NCBI GenBank assembly: GCA_031289315.1
Contig: JAITPR010000060.1
Location: 1 to 57,686 of the forward strand
Direction: 5' to 3'
Origin: Clostridiaceae bacterium
GTDB taxonomy: Bacteria > Bacillota > Clostridia > Christensenellales > CAG-917
Length of the DNA: 57,686 nt
This document shows, in pieces, positions 16,414-24,622 of this stretch (positions within the stretch are counted from its first letter, which is position 1; the number at the start of each line of letters is the position of its first letter). The notes under the pieces are model-generated. The model was not told where the DNA came from. It saw nothing but the letters and a program-made list of their open reading frames with translations, and made no database searches. Position numbers and translations under genes: made by a program.

Positions 16414-17343
16414 TTAATCCAACCCGTCAAGGGCGGTGCGGGCGGCGTTTTGTTCGGCTTCCTTTTTGGTCTTGCCGCAACCGCGCCCCTTTTCCTGTCC
16501 GTCTAAAAGCACGCGGTACTCGAACTCCTTTTCATGGTCGGGTCCGTCGTTCCGTACACATTCGTACTTAACCGCCGAACTACGCTTCGCCGCAAACTCG
16601 TTGAGCGCCGTCTTGTCGTCCTTGTTAGGCTTCTCCCCCGATACAACACTAACCGAACTCCCTAAAAACTTCAATACGAACGCACGCGCCGCACTAATCC
16701 CGTCCGCAGAGGATACAATATTATAAATACAGTCGTCCGCATCCGTGCCGGTCGTTTGTGTGTCCGTGCTATTTTTTTGTGCTTCGTCGGTTTGCGAGTC
16801 GGTTGTCTTCGGAGCGGCTGTTCCTATTGAGTTCGATTTTTCATAGGCTGTTTGCGCGGCGTTTGTCTTTGCATGGTTCGGGTCGGTGGTGGCGGCGGTA
16901 TGTGCGCAGCCTTGCACGCCGTCGGACGCGTCCAGATAAACGGCGGCGGCAATCGCTTCGAATAGGTCTGAACAGACGGACTCGTTTTGATTTACGCCGT
17001 CCTTAGTTTCCCCCCCGCCCAACAACAAATATCCGTTAAGCCCGGCATCCTTTATCACCCTTGCAAGCGACGGATTGCTGACTACGGAAGACTTCCTCTT
17101 TGAACAATCGCCCTCCGAAGTTTTATGTCGTCCGCAACATTTTTGTGAAATGCTGCGTTTAACAAAGTATTCGGCTATGATAAACCCTACGATACTGTCG
17201 CCTAAGAATTCCAACAACTGATAGCTTTCCTTTTTAAATTGGTTGGCGTAAGAGTTGTGCGTGAACGCGCGTACAAGCAACGCCTTATTTTTAAAGACGT
17301 ATCCGATGATGTTTTCAATCTCTTTTATTTTGATTTCTTCCAT
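16414..17343 (-). CDS. rnc: Ribonuclease III with a large low-complexity insertion
   Basis: RNase III cuts double-stranded RNA during rRNA and mRNA maturation. The nuclease motif LEFLGDS (44-50, acidic residues E45 and D49) and the second acidic motif DLFEA (126-130) are intact, and a C-terminal double-stranded RNA-binding domain runs from about 238 to 307 (KKEAEQNAARTAL). The oddity is an insertion of about 75 residues (roughly 139-214), rich in Thr, Asp, Ala and Gln, between YLDASDG and ISAARAFVLKFL. In ordinary RNase III these parts are nearly adjacent. A shorter Cys/Lys-rich insertion is at 64-88. The frame is uninterrupted, so the enzyme is probably functional. No clear Shine-Dalgarno precedes the ATG. 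acpP, often found between plsX and rnc, is absent. Confidence 0.92.
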   Translation of the reverse strand: MEEIKIKEIENIIGYVFKNKALLVRAFTHNSYANQFKKESYQLLEFLGDSIVGFIIAEYFVKRSISQKCCGRHKTSEGDCSKRKSSVVSNPSLARVIKDAGLNGYLLLGGGETKDGVNQNESVCSDLFEAIAAAVYLDASDGVQGCAHTAATTDPNHAKTNAAQTAYEKSNSIGTAAPKTTDSQTDEAQKNSTDTQTTGTDADDCIYNIVSSADGISAARAFVLKFLGSSVSVVSGEKPNKDDKTALNEFAAKRSSAVKYECVRNDGPDHEKEFEYRVLLDGQEKGRGCGKTKKEAEQNAARTALDGLD

Positions 17344-17487
17344 ATGTAAGGGGCATATAACCGGAGCGGATTTTTTTTATTTTTTACCTTAAATTCGGGG
17401 CGCTTTCGCGCAAGCTTGACACAAAAAAGGGCGGCAAAGCGGAGATTAAGGTTTCTGCATGCGGCGGACGTATCTGTTAAGGTTCGC

Positions 17488-18486
17488 TTAAAACTGCGAA
17501 AGCCCTTGTTCGATTTTTTTAATCAACCCGCCGGCGGCAATGTCGCGCGCTTGCAGAATCGACGCGCATATAGAAGAGGCTTTGGACGCGCCGTGTGATT
17601 TGATAACCACCTTTTTAAGTCCAAGCAAACACGCGCCGCCGTTCTCGTTGTAATCAAGCTTCTTTTTTAAGCCTTTCAGCGTGGGCAACAGCAATGCCGC
17701 GCCGATTTTGGCGCGCAAACCGCCCGCCGACACGCCTTGTTTTATGAGCGCGAAAATCGAATTCGCTATGCCTTCCGCCGTTTTAAGGGCTATGTTGCCA
17801 GCGAAGCCGTCGCTCACCACAACTTGTACGGCACCGGAAATGAGGTCGCGTCCCTCAATATTGCCGGCAAAATTTATGTTCAAGCCGGCTAAAACCTCGT
17901 ACGCTTCCTTGGTAAGCTCGTTGCCCTTGCCCGCCTCCGCGCCGTTGTTTAAAAGCCCTACCGCGGGGTTTTTAATGCCCGCCGCCTCCGCGTACGCCGC
18001 GCCCATCATGGCGAACTGTCCCAACTGTACGGGGCGACAATCGACGTTGGCGCCGCAATCCACAAGTACTACGTTACCGCCGTTCACGGTGGGTAATACG
18101 GGGGCTAGAGCCGGTCTGGAGACGTTCTTAATGCGCCCCACGAACATGAACGCACCCGCAAGCACCGCGCCGGTACTGCCCGCGGAAACGAACCCGTCCG
18201 TTTCCGCGTCGTCGGACAGCCGTTGCAAGCCCTTTACAAGAGAGCTTTCGCGTTTATTCCTGACCGCGGCGGTGGGGATTTCCTCGTTGGATATAATCTC
18301 CGGAGCATTCATGATTTCTATGCGCGGCAGAAACGCCTCCGCACCGTTAAGCAACGGCAAAAGCTTGCCCTCGTCGCCGCTTAACACAAGCGTTAATTTT
18401 TCGTCGGCTTTAAGCGCAAGGAGCGCGCCCTTTACAATCTCCTCCGGGGCGTTGTCGCCGCCGAAGCAATCAAGTATTATTTTCAT
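17488..18486 (-). CDS. plsX: Phosphate acyltransferase PlsX
   Basis: PlsX converts acyl-ACP to acyl-phosphate, the first step of phospholipid synthesis in most Gram-positive bacteria. The 332-aa product begins MKIILDCFGGDNAPEEIVKG and includes FVSAGSTGAVLAGA, LPTVNGGNVVLVDCGAN and VVSDGFAGNIALKT, all family hallmarks. AAGGAG precedes the start. rpmF is upstream on the same strand, but a terminator hairpin (18713-18740) and a 187-bp repeat array lie between them, so plsX may have its own promoter. rnc follows downstream. Confidence 0.96.
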   Translation of the reverse strand: MKIILDCFGGDNAPEEIVKGALLALKADEKLTLVLSGDEGKLLPLLNGAEAFLPRIEIMNAPEIISNEEIPTAAVRNKRESSLVKGLQRLSDDAETDGFVSAGSTGAVLAGAFMFVGRIKNVSRPALAPVLPTVNGGNVVLVDCGANVDCRPVQLGQFAMMGAAYAEAAGIKNPAVGLLNNGAEAGKGNELTKEAYEVLAGLNINFAGNIEGRDLISGAVQVVVSDGFAGNIALKTAEGIANSIFALIKQGVSAGGLRAKIGAALLLPTLKGLKKKLDYNENGGACLLGLKKVVIKSHGASKASSICASILQARDIAAGGLIKKIEQGLSQF

Positions 18487-18505
18487 GTAATACTCCTTAT
18501 AATAT

Positions 18506-18692
18506 ACTCATAGTGGAGTTAAGAGTTGGCAACCGCCACATCGTAACACTCACGGTGGAGTTAAGCGGTGAATTTCCGTAATAACTAATGGTTTGGTTAA
18601 GAGTTGGCAACCGCCGCCGTATATACCTCACGATTGAAATAAGCGGTGAATTGCCACAATACTCACGCTTGAGTTAAAAGTGGAAAATCGCC
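18506..18692. repeat. Five-unit alternating repeat array between rpmF and plsX
   Basis: Units start at 18506, 18548, 18584, 18625 and 18661 (spacing 42, 36, 41, 36). Odd units contain GTTAAGAGTTGGCAACCGCC, even units TAAGCGGTGAATT. CCGC of a long unit can pair with GCGG of the next short unit. The array lies in the plsX leader or promoter region. Confidence 0.75.
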
Positions 18693-18712
18693 TCTCCTAA
18701 CGGTTGAAAAAT

Positions 18713-18740
18713 AAAAAAACGGGCGTTTTCGTCTGCCCGT
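18713..18740 (-). terminator. Intrinsic terminator of rpmF
   Basis: On the minus strand ACGGGC, a 10-nt loop and GCCCGT are followed by seven T residues, 16 bp after the rpmF stop. Confidence 0.85.
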
Positions 18741-18756
18741 CCTTTTAGGATTTTAA

Positions 18757-18945
18757 CTATTTTGCGTCGCCGGCTTTGGCTACGACTTGCCTACCGTCGT
18801 AATAACCGCACTTCGGGCAAACTTGATGACTCTGTTTTTGCTCGTGGCATTGCGGACATTCGACAAGGTTAACGGCTTCCAGCTTCCAATTCGCGGAGCG
18901 GGAGTGCTTTCTCGCCTTTGATGTTTTTCTCTTGGGGACTGCCAT
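18757..18945 (-). CDS. rpmF: 50S ribosomal protein L32
   Basis: L32 is a small protein of the large ribosomal subunit. The 62-aa product has the family N-terminus MAVPKRKTSKARKHSRSANW and a zinc ribbon CPQCHEQKQSHQVCPKCGYY (two CxxC pairs). AGGAGG precedes the ATG. A consensus promoter lies about 140 nt upstream (19117-19089) and a terminator just downstream, so it forms a short monocistronic unit despite plsX following. Confidence 0.98.
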   Translation of the reverse strand: MAVPKRKTSKARKHSRSANWKLEAVNLVECPQCHEQKQSHQVCPKCGYYDGRQVVAKAGDAK

Positions 18946-19003
18946 AAACTATCCTCCTTTCTGCTTACGCATGATTATTTGATTGTACATATTTTTAACA
19001 TGT

Positions 19004-19076
19004 ACGATATGCTCAACACATTTTAGCTTTTGTTGCCCGTGCGATTTTACGCGCACGATATGTTTAACACATTTTA
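19004..19076 (-). repeat. Direct repeat in the rpmF leader
   Basis: ACGATATGCTCAACACATTT (from 19004) recurs as ACGATATGTTTAACACATTT (from 19055), 22 bp with two mismatches and 51-bp spacing. Both lie within the roughly 140-nt untranslated leader between the rpmF promoter and start. It could be a protein or RNA recognition element. Confidence 0.6.
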
Positions 19077-19088
19077 TCGACTTGATAT

Positions 19089-19117
19089 ATTATATTTATT
19101 TATAATGCTCTTGTCAA
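19089..19117 (-). promoter_or_regulatory. Consensus promoter of rpmF
   Basis: On the minus strand TTGACA (19117-19112), 17-bp spacer, TATAAT (19094-19089): a perfect sigma-A type match, as expected for a ribosomal protein gene. Confidence 0.9.
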
Positions 19118-19346
19118 GCGAATTTTTAATAAATCGCTTAAATCGACATTTTGATATGCGCCGAAGCGCAAATTCCACGACTCTGTCGCCTTAAAGGCAA
19201 TTTCCGTGGGTCGCCTTGAGCCTAACGCTTTCGGGTCATGTCGCCGCAAAAGCCGCCGCCGTTATTTTTTGCGGAATTTTAATTCGCGTTTTTCGGTTGC
19301 CGCCGCCGTATCTAAAATCCGTATCTTTTGATTCTTGCCGCCGCCG
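19118..19346. other. Gene-free stretch between rpmF promoter and HEAT protein
   Basis: No gene is seen. The motif GCCGCCGCCGTTAT or a close variant appears three times between 19250 and 19350, ending at the HEAT-protein stop. No terminator is obvious. Confidence 0.5.
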
Positions 19347-20144
19347 TTATTTATCGTCGCAGTTAAGCTCGGCAATGCGTTCCGCCGCCACTTCACGAAC
19401 ATCAGCGTCCCGATCGCTTCTAGCTATATGCGTCAGCAACGCTTGATCGGTTAAGCAACCTATCGCGCACATGCGTCCGTATGAGTCACTATCGTTTTGC
19501 GCCATCTCCGCCAAAAACGCGTAATCCCCCAAAATCTCCGCTACATTCGCGCGAAAAAACATGTTCTCATCGTTTCGCGACATATTTATCAATATCTCTT
19601 TATCGGTAAAATGCCTTGCCGCGGCAACGCGAACAAGATGGTCGCCATGATTTTTCAATATATCAAACAATACCGTTTGATCGGTAAGCTTCTCCGTTGC
19701 CGTGCAACAAATTAGCCAATATTCGTCATTTCTAGCTATCTCCGCTAAAACCGCATGGTCGGTTATCTTCCACACCGCCGCAATGCGAACTTGGCTATCC
19801 GCGTCATTTTTAGCAATCTCGACTAAAACCTCTTGATCTGCAATATGCCTCACCGCCGCAATGCGAACACTGCGATCCGTGTCATTCCTTGCTATCTCGG
19901 TTAAAACCGCTTGATCCTTTAGGAACAATGTCGCAATTTCACGAACCCTTTCCGAGCTGTCGTTTTTGGCAATCTCCGCTCTTACCTTGTCGTCGAGTAA
20001 GCGCATTACCGCCGTCCACCGAACATCGACGCTTTCGGCTTCTCTTGCCGCCCGCGCAACCTCTTCCTGAGTTTTAATTTTATTTACCGCCGCCTTTGCT
20101 TTCTCTACGTTTTTGTTTTGCCATGCGGGTTTGAATAAGCCCAT
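19347..20144 (-). CDS. HEAT-repeat protein
   Basis: The 265-aa protein consists of about eight to nine repeats of some 24 residues with the pattern DQxVLxEIARNDxDxxVRIAAVxxIT, a short form of HEAT/PBS-lyase-like repeat. Each unit gives two antiparallel helices; the array forms a curved scaffold that binds other proteins. There is no signal peptide or membrane helix, so it should be cytoplasmic. GAGGTAATT precedes the ATG. It stands alone downstream of ackA on the same strand, 147 nt away. No enzymatic motif is seen and the partner is unknown. Confidence 0.8.
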   Translation of the reverse strand: MGLFKPAWQNKNVEKAKAAVNKIKTQEEVARAAREAESVDVRWTAVMRLLDDKVRAEIAKNDSSERVREIATLFLKDQAVLTEIARNDTDRSVRIAAVRHIADQEVLVEIAKNDADSQVRIAAVWKITDHAVLAEIARNDEYWLICCTATEKLTDQTVLFDILKNHGDHLVRVAAARHFTDKEILINMSRNDENMFFRANVAEILGDYAFLAEMAQNDSDSYGRMCAIGCLTDQALLTHIARSDRDADVREVAAERIAELNCDDK

Positions 20145-20291
20145 AATAATTACCTCATTGATTTTTGGAACTTCCGTCCAAAGTCGTGCGGTTTCTGTTT
20201 TTGAAATACTTTTCCCGACCGATTATACTTTTTCAGGAGTTGCACTGCGTTGTGCGCGATGGAAGTTCTTCGCCGGCGGAGATTACTACGC

Positions 20292-21482
20292 TTACGCCTT
20301 CAATAGTTGCGCGGTTTCGCGCGCTATGGAAAGCTCCTCGTTGGTGGGTATGATATAAACCTTGACGCGGCTTCCGGGTTTGGAAAGCTCCGTCACGCCG
20401 GGAGTGCGAACCTTGTTTTTGGCAAAGTCGAAATCGACGCCCATGTACTCCGTGCCTTCCATGACAAGACCGCGTATAATCGCGGAGTTTTCTCCGATAC
20501 CGCCCGTAAAGGCTATTAGGTCCACGCCACCCAACGCCGCCGCGTAGGAGCCGACGTACTTCTTTATGCGGTACGCAGTCATCTCAATGGCAAGCCTTGC
20601 GCGTTCGTTGCCCTTTTCCGCTGCTTCGGTGAGGTCGCGGCAATCCGCCGAAAAGCCGCTTATTCCTAGCATTCCGCTCTTCTTATTGAGGTATTGCACC
20701 ATTTGCGGCAAGGTATAGTTAAGCTTCGACGCTATATAATCCACTGCGGCGGGGTCTATATCACCGCTTCTAGTACCCATCATAAGCCCCTCAAGCGGCG
20801 TAAAGCCCATAGACGTGTCCACGCACTTACCGTTCTTTACGGCGGATATGGAGGAACCGTTGCCCAAATGGCACACTATGATTTTGCTTTTGCCGCCGAC
20901 GATTTTCGCCGCCTCCTCGGAAACGAACTTATGCGACGTACCGTGGAAGCCGTAGCGGCGTACCTTGTACTTTTCGTAAAGCTCATAGGGTACTCCGTAT
21001 AGATAGGCTACCGGCTCCATGGTGGAATGGAAGGTGGTATCGAAAACTATTGTCATCGGGGTGTCCTTCATAACCTCACGGCAGCTGTCCAAGCAATCCA
21101 ACATGGGCGGCATGTGAAGCGGTCCTAAGTCGCTGTTTTTGCGGCAGGTCGCGATATTTTCCGCCGTCGCCATTATGGAGCCGTGGAAGTCCTCCGCGCT
21201 GTGGAGCATTCTATGCCCCACAGCCGCTATGTCCGACACCTTTTTTATGACGCCGTTTTCTTTGTCCATGAGCGCCTGCAAAACGAACTGCATAGCCTCT
21301 TTATGTGTCGGCATGGGCTGTTCTATAGTCACGGCTCTGTCGTCCGCGGTTTTCTGTTTCAAGACGCTGCCGTCCCCGCCTATTCTTTCGGCAAGACCCT
21401 TTGCGATTGCCTTTTCGGTTTTCATGTCGATTAGCTGATACTTAATCGACGAGCTACCCGCGTTTATTACAAGAATTTTCAT
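20292..21482 (-). CDS. ackA: Acetate kinase
   Basis: Acetate kinase makes ATP from acetyl phosphate and ADP, releasing acetate. The 396-aa protein has the N-terminal MKILVINAGSSSIKYQLID, the HGTSHKFVSEEAA motif, VCHLGNGSSISAV and FTGGIGENSA, all diagnostic of the family. Length is normal. pta lies directly upstream on the same strand, giving the fermentative acetyl-CoA to acetate route; a family 1 repeat is inserted between them. Confidence 0.98.
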   Translation of the reverse strand: MKILVINAGSSSIKYQLIDMKTEKAIAKGLAERIGGDGSVLKQKTADDRAVTIEQPMPTHKEAMQFVLQALMDKENGVIKKVSDIAAVGHRMLHSAEDFHGSIMATAENIATCRKNSDLGPLHMPPMLDCLDSCREVMKDTPMTIVFDTTFHSTMEPVAYLYGVPYELYEKYKVRRYGFHGTSHKFVSEEAAKIVGGKSKIIVCHLGNGSSISAVKNGKCVDTSMGFTPLEGLMMGTRSGDIDPAAVDYIASKLNYTLPQMVQYLNKKSGMLGISGFSADCRDLTEAAEKGNERARLAIEMTAYRIKKYVGSYAAALGGVDLIAFTGGIGENSAIIRGLVMEGTEYMGVDFDFAKNKVRTPGVTELSKPGSRVKVYIIPTNEELSIARETAQLLKA

Positions 21483-21532
21483 ATCGTACCTTTTATAATT
21501 CCGTTATCTTAAAATACCGTATTTTTATTTTC

Positions 21533-21602
21533 GGGTGTGGACGATTTGCGGTGACGATTTGCCTGCTAAGAAAATCCTTGGTCACCGCGGATTGCCCGCA
21601 CC
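21533..21602. repeat. Family 1 palindromic repeat between pta and ackA
   Basis: GGGTGTGGACGATTTGCGGTG and CACCGCGGATTGCCCGCACC form the arms; the core is TTTGCCTGCTAAGAAAATCC. It lies inside the pta-ackA transcription unit, so it is tolerated in transcribed intergenic DNA. Confidence 0.85.
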
Positions 21603-21611
21603 GATTACTTT

Positions 21612-22607
21612 TTACTTTACCGACTGCAACACGGTGATACCGATAGCCGCCACTACGTCTTCCGCCACGCATCCGCGCGAAAGGTCGTTTACCGGCTTAT
21701 CTAAGCCCTGCATTATGGGTCCTATGGCCATACAACCGCCAAAGCGCTGCGCCAGCTTGTAGCCGATATTACCCGCGTCAAGGTTGGGGAATATCAACAC
21801 GTTAGCGTTACCCGCTACGCCGCTTCCCGGTGCCTTCTGACTGCCCACGGAGGGTACTATAGCCGCGTCCAACTGAAGCTCACCGTCCACAAGGTAGTCC
21901 GGATGACTTTGCTTCACGAGATTGTACGCTGCTGTAACTTTATCTATGCTCTCGTGCTTTGCACTACCCTTCGTTGAGAAGGACAGCATGGCGATTTTCG
22001 GCGTAATCTGAACAATGCTCTTAGCACTCATGTATGACGCCGACACGATGTCGGCAAGCTGCTCCGCCGACGGGTACGGCACGACCGCGCAATCGGAAAA
22101 TATCATAGCCGGAGCGTCGCAATATTTAAAGCCGTCCGGCGGTACCATTACGAAACAACTGGATACCGTATTGATGCCGGGAGCGCCCTTTATCACCTGC
22201 AATGCCGCACGCAGTACGTCGCCGGACGAGTACACCGCGCCGCCGACCATACCGTCCACATCGCCCGCCTTAAGCATAATAGCGCCAAAATAAAGCGGTT
22301 GCTTTATGATTTCCGCGGCTTGCGCCTCCGTCATGCCCTTAGATTTGCGGAGTTCGAATAAAAGCTTGGTGTATTCGGCAAGCTTCGGGTGCTTGTTCGG
22401 ATTGGCGAATTTAATGTTTGTGTAGTCTATTTCCGGGAACTTCGCCTTTGTCGCCGCCTCGTCGCCGATTAAAACGATGTTGGCAATTTTGTTGTTGGCG
22501 GCAATCTCTCCCGCCTTTACAACCCGTCCGTCAAAGGCTTCCGCCAAAGCTACGGTCTTGTTGAGCTTGCCCGCGCGGGCATATAAGTGAGTTAAAAAGT
22601 CTGACAT
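21612..22607 (-). CDS. pta: Phosphate acetyltransferase
   Basis: Pta converts acetyl-CoA and phosphate to acetyl phosphate. The 331-aa product is the short, single-domain form: PDGFKYCDAPAMIFSDCAVVP, MLSFSTKGSAKHE, VDGELQLDAAIVP and NVLIFPNLDAGNIGYKLAQR are family motifs in order. GGGAGAGG precedes the start. It is the first gene of the pta-ackA unit. Confidence 0.98.
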   Translation of the reverse strand: MSDFLTHLYARAGKLNKTVALAEAFDGRVVKAGEIAANNKIANIVLIGDEAATKAKFPEIDYTNIKFANPNKHPKLAEYTKLLFELRKSKGMTEAQAAEIIKQPLYFGAIMLKAGDVDGMVGGAVYSSGDVLRAALQVIKGAPGINTVSSCFVMVPPDGFKYCDAPAMIFSDCAVVPYPSAEQLADIVSASYMSAKSIVQITPKIAMLSFSTKGSAKHESIDKVTAAYNLVKQSHPDYLVDGELQLDAAIVPSVGSQKAPGSGVAGNANVLIFPNLDAGNIGYKLAQRFGGCMAIGPIMQGLDKPVNDLSRGCVAEDVVAAIGITVLQSVK

Positions 22608-22742
22608 GTTGACCTCTCCCTATCTAAAGATAATAAATTTTAATTAACGTAATTAAACACGTCGGCAATAATAATATCACTTTTTCATTTTACGCACAAC
22701 AAATAACGCCGACAAATCGAAAAAAATTTCCAAATTTTTTAA

Positions 22743-24266
22743 TCAAGACTTTTTTAACCTCTTTAGTGCTTCCTGCGCGTCCGTATCGCCCTGCTTAGCG
22801 GCTTTTTTGTACCAGTACACGACCGACGCATAGTCCCTTGTCACGCCCTCTCCGTTTTCGTAGCATACGCCTAAGTTATACTGCGCGTACCTATCACCCT
22901 GCTCGGCGGCTTTGTTGTACCAATGCACGGCTTTTTTTATGTTTTTATCCACGCCCAAGCCGTTACAATAACAAAATCCCAATTTGTTCTGCGCGTTAGT
23001 ATGCCCTTGCTCTGCGGCTTTTTTATACCAATACACCGCCTTCGCGTAGTCCTCGTCCACGCCCTCGCCCTTGTAGTAGCAACCGCCTAAACCGTTCTGT
23101 GCATCCGCATCACCCTGCTTTGCGGCTTTCTTAAACCAATACGCGGTCTTAATTAAGTCCTTTTCCACGCCGTTGCCGTTTTCATAACATACGCCTAAAT
23201 TGTACTGCGCGTACGCATCCCCCTGTTTTGCGGCTTTATTATACCAGTACGCCGCCGCCACGAAATCCTTGTCCACGCCCTCACCGTTATAGTAGCCGTT
23301 GCCTAAATGGTACTGCCCGTCCGAATCTCCTTGTTCGGCGGCTTCCCTAAACCAATACGCCGCCGCCGCATAGTCCTTATCCGTACCCTTTCCGTTATAG
23401 TAACAAAATCCCATCTTATTTTGTGCGCCGGCGTGTCCTTGCTCGGCGGCTTTTTTCCACCAATACACTGCCGTCGCACTGTCCTCGTCCACACCCTCAC
23501 CGTTATAATAACTATTGCCCAAATTGTACTGCGCGTTCTCTTCACCTTGCTCGGCGGCTTTTTTCCACCAGTACACTGCCTCCGCTAAGTTCTCCTCCAC
23601 GCCTCTGCCGTTTTCGAAACACACACCTAAATTGAACTGTGCGTCCGAATCTCCTTGCTCGGCGGATTTCTTATACCAATACACCGCAGCCGCGTAGTCT
23701 TGATCCACTCCATCGCCGTTATAGTAACAACCGGCCAAATTGTACTGCGCATACGCCTCTCCCTGTCCGGCGGCTTCCTTGTAGAATTGCACGGCTGTCG
23801 CTAAGTTCTCCTCCACGCCTCTGCCGTTTTCGTAGCACACACCTAAATTGTGCCGCGCGGACGCATTTCCTTGCCCGGCGGCTTTTTGGTACAATTGCAC
23901 CGCCGTATTTATGTCCTTATCCACGCCGTCGCCGTTTTCGTAACACGCGCCTAAGCTGTTCTGCGCGGGCGCATTTCCCTGATTTGCGGCTTTCTCAAAT
24001 AACTGCACCGCAGCCGTGTAGTCCTCTGTCACTCCTAAAGCAAAATAATAGCATCTGCCTAATCCGCATTGCGCATCCGCGTTGCCGGCTTCGGCGGCGG
24101 TTCTAAAGTAGCTTGCTTCAAAAATATCCTCATGCTTGCAAAATCCGCATCTATATTTGCCGCTAGACACGTAAGTCGTTTCCCCTCCGCAAGCGGAGCA
24201 TGTAGGATGCCACACGTCTTCCTCTCTCACCTTTTCACGCCCGCTTAAATTATCCTTTTTTGACAT
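22743..24266 (-). CDS. Sel1-repeat protein with N-terminal zinc ribbon
   Basis: The 507-aa protein opens with a zinc ribbon (C23-x2-C26 and C40-x2-C43: CSACG and CGFCKH). It continues with about twelve 36-residue Sel1-like (TPR-type) repeats and part of a thirteenth, each like YKKAAEQGDxxAQYNLGxCY followed by xNGxGVDKDYxxA. There is no secretion signal. Such proteins act as scaffolds for multiprotein assemblies; the partner is not apparent. Repeats are near-identical at DNA level in places, so copy number may vary between strains. GGGAGAGG precedes the ATG, and a good promoter is at 24353-24325. Confidence 0.88.
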   Translation of the reverse strand: MSKKDNLSGREKVREEDVWHPTCSACGGETTYVSSGKYRCGFCKHEDIFEASYFRTAAEAGNADAQCGLGRCYYFALGVTEDYTAAVQLFEKAANQGNAPAQNSLGACYENGDGVDKDINTAVQLYQKAAGQGNASARHNLGVCYENGRGVEENLATAVQFYKEAAGQGEAYAQYNLAGCYYNGDGVDQDYAAAVYWYKKSAEQGDSDAQFNLGVCFENGRGVEENLAEAVYWWKKAAEQGEENAQYNLGNSYYNGEGVDEDSATAVYWWKKAAEQGHAGAQNKMGFCYYNGKGTDKDYAAAAYWFREAAEQGDSDGQYHLGNGYYNGEGVDKDFVAAAYWYNKAAKQGDAYAQYNLGVCYENGNGVEKDLIKTAYWFKKAAKQGDADAQNGLGGCYYKGEGVDEDYAKAVYWYKKAAEQGHTNAQNKLGFCYCNGLGVDKNIKKAVHWYNKAAEQGDRYAQYNLGVCYENGEGVTRDYASVVYWYKKAAKQGDTDAQEALKRLKKS

Positions 24267-24324
24267 ATCGCAATCCTCTCCCTTTGTATCGATTTAAAAA
24301 ACTCTTCCGCTTACTTACGTACAT

Positions 24325-24353
24325 ATTATACGATACTTATTGCGCACAAGCAA
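24325..24353 (-). promoter_or_regulatory. Promoter of the Sel1-repeat gene
   Basis: On the minus strand TTGCTT (24353-24348), 17-bp spacer, TATAAT (24330-24325), about 60 nt before the ATG. Confidence 0.75.
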
Positions 24354-24423
24354 GACTTTAAGATGAATTGGTCGGTTTTTTCCGTTTTTTTATTTTTTTT
24401 AGTTTCAAAGATTAGGTTGCTTT

Positions 24424-24494
24424 GGGTGAGAACAATTTGCAGTGACAAAATATTTTCTTGGCAGGCAAATCATCGCCTCGGACTGTCCACGTCC
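24424..24494. repeat. Family 1 palindromic repeat
   Basis: Arms GGGTGAGAACAATTTGCAGTG and CGGACTGTCCACGTCC; the core is AAAATATTTTCTTGGCAGGC, the reverse orientation to the copies at 1965 and 4310. It sits between divergent promoters. Confidence 0.8.
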
Positions 24495-24586
24495 GTTATT
24501 TTTAATGTGGTTTGGCTGACGCATAAGCTTTATATATCACCTATACGAAAGCCTCATTGCAAAGGTTTATATATCATCGCCCATTG

Positions 24587-24615
24587 TGGACAAACGGCAT
24601 TTTTTCTGCTATAAT
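24587..24615 (+). promoter_or_regulatory. tmcAL promoter, -10 box 7 nt before the ATG
   Basis: TGGACA (24587-24592), 17-bp spacer, TATAAT (24610-24615) with extended TGC. The ATG at 24623 follows after TTTTAAT, so transcription should begin at the start codon; no Shine-Dalgarno is present. Confidence 0.75.
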
Positions 24616-24622
24616 TTTTAAT

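Noticed and set aside
18506..18692. CRISPR-like periodicity before plsX
   Set aside because: Two alternating unit types of 36-42 bp without unique spacers; not a CRISPR array.
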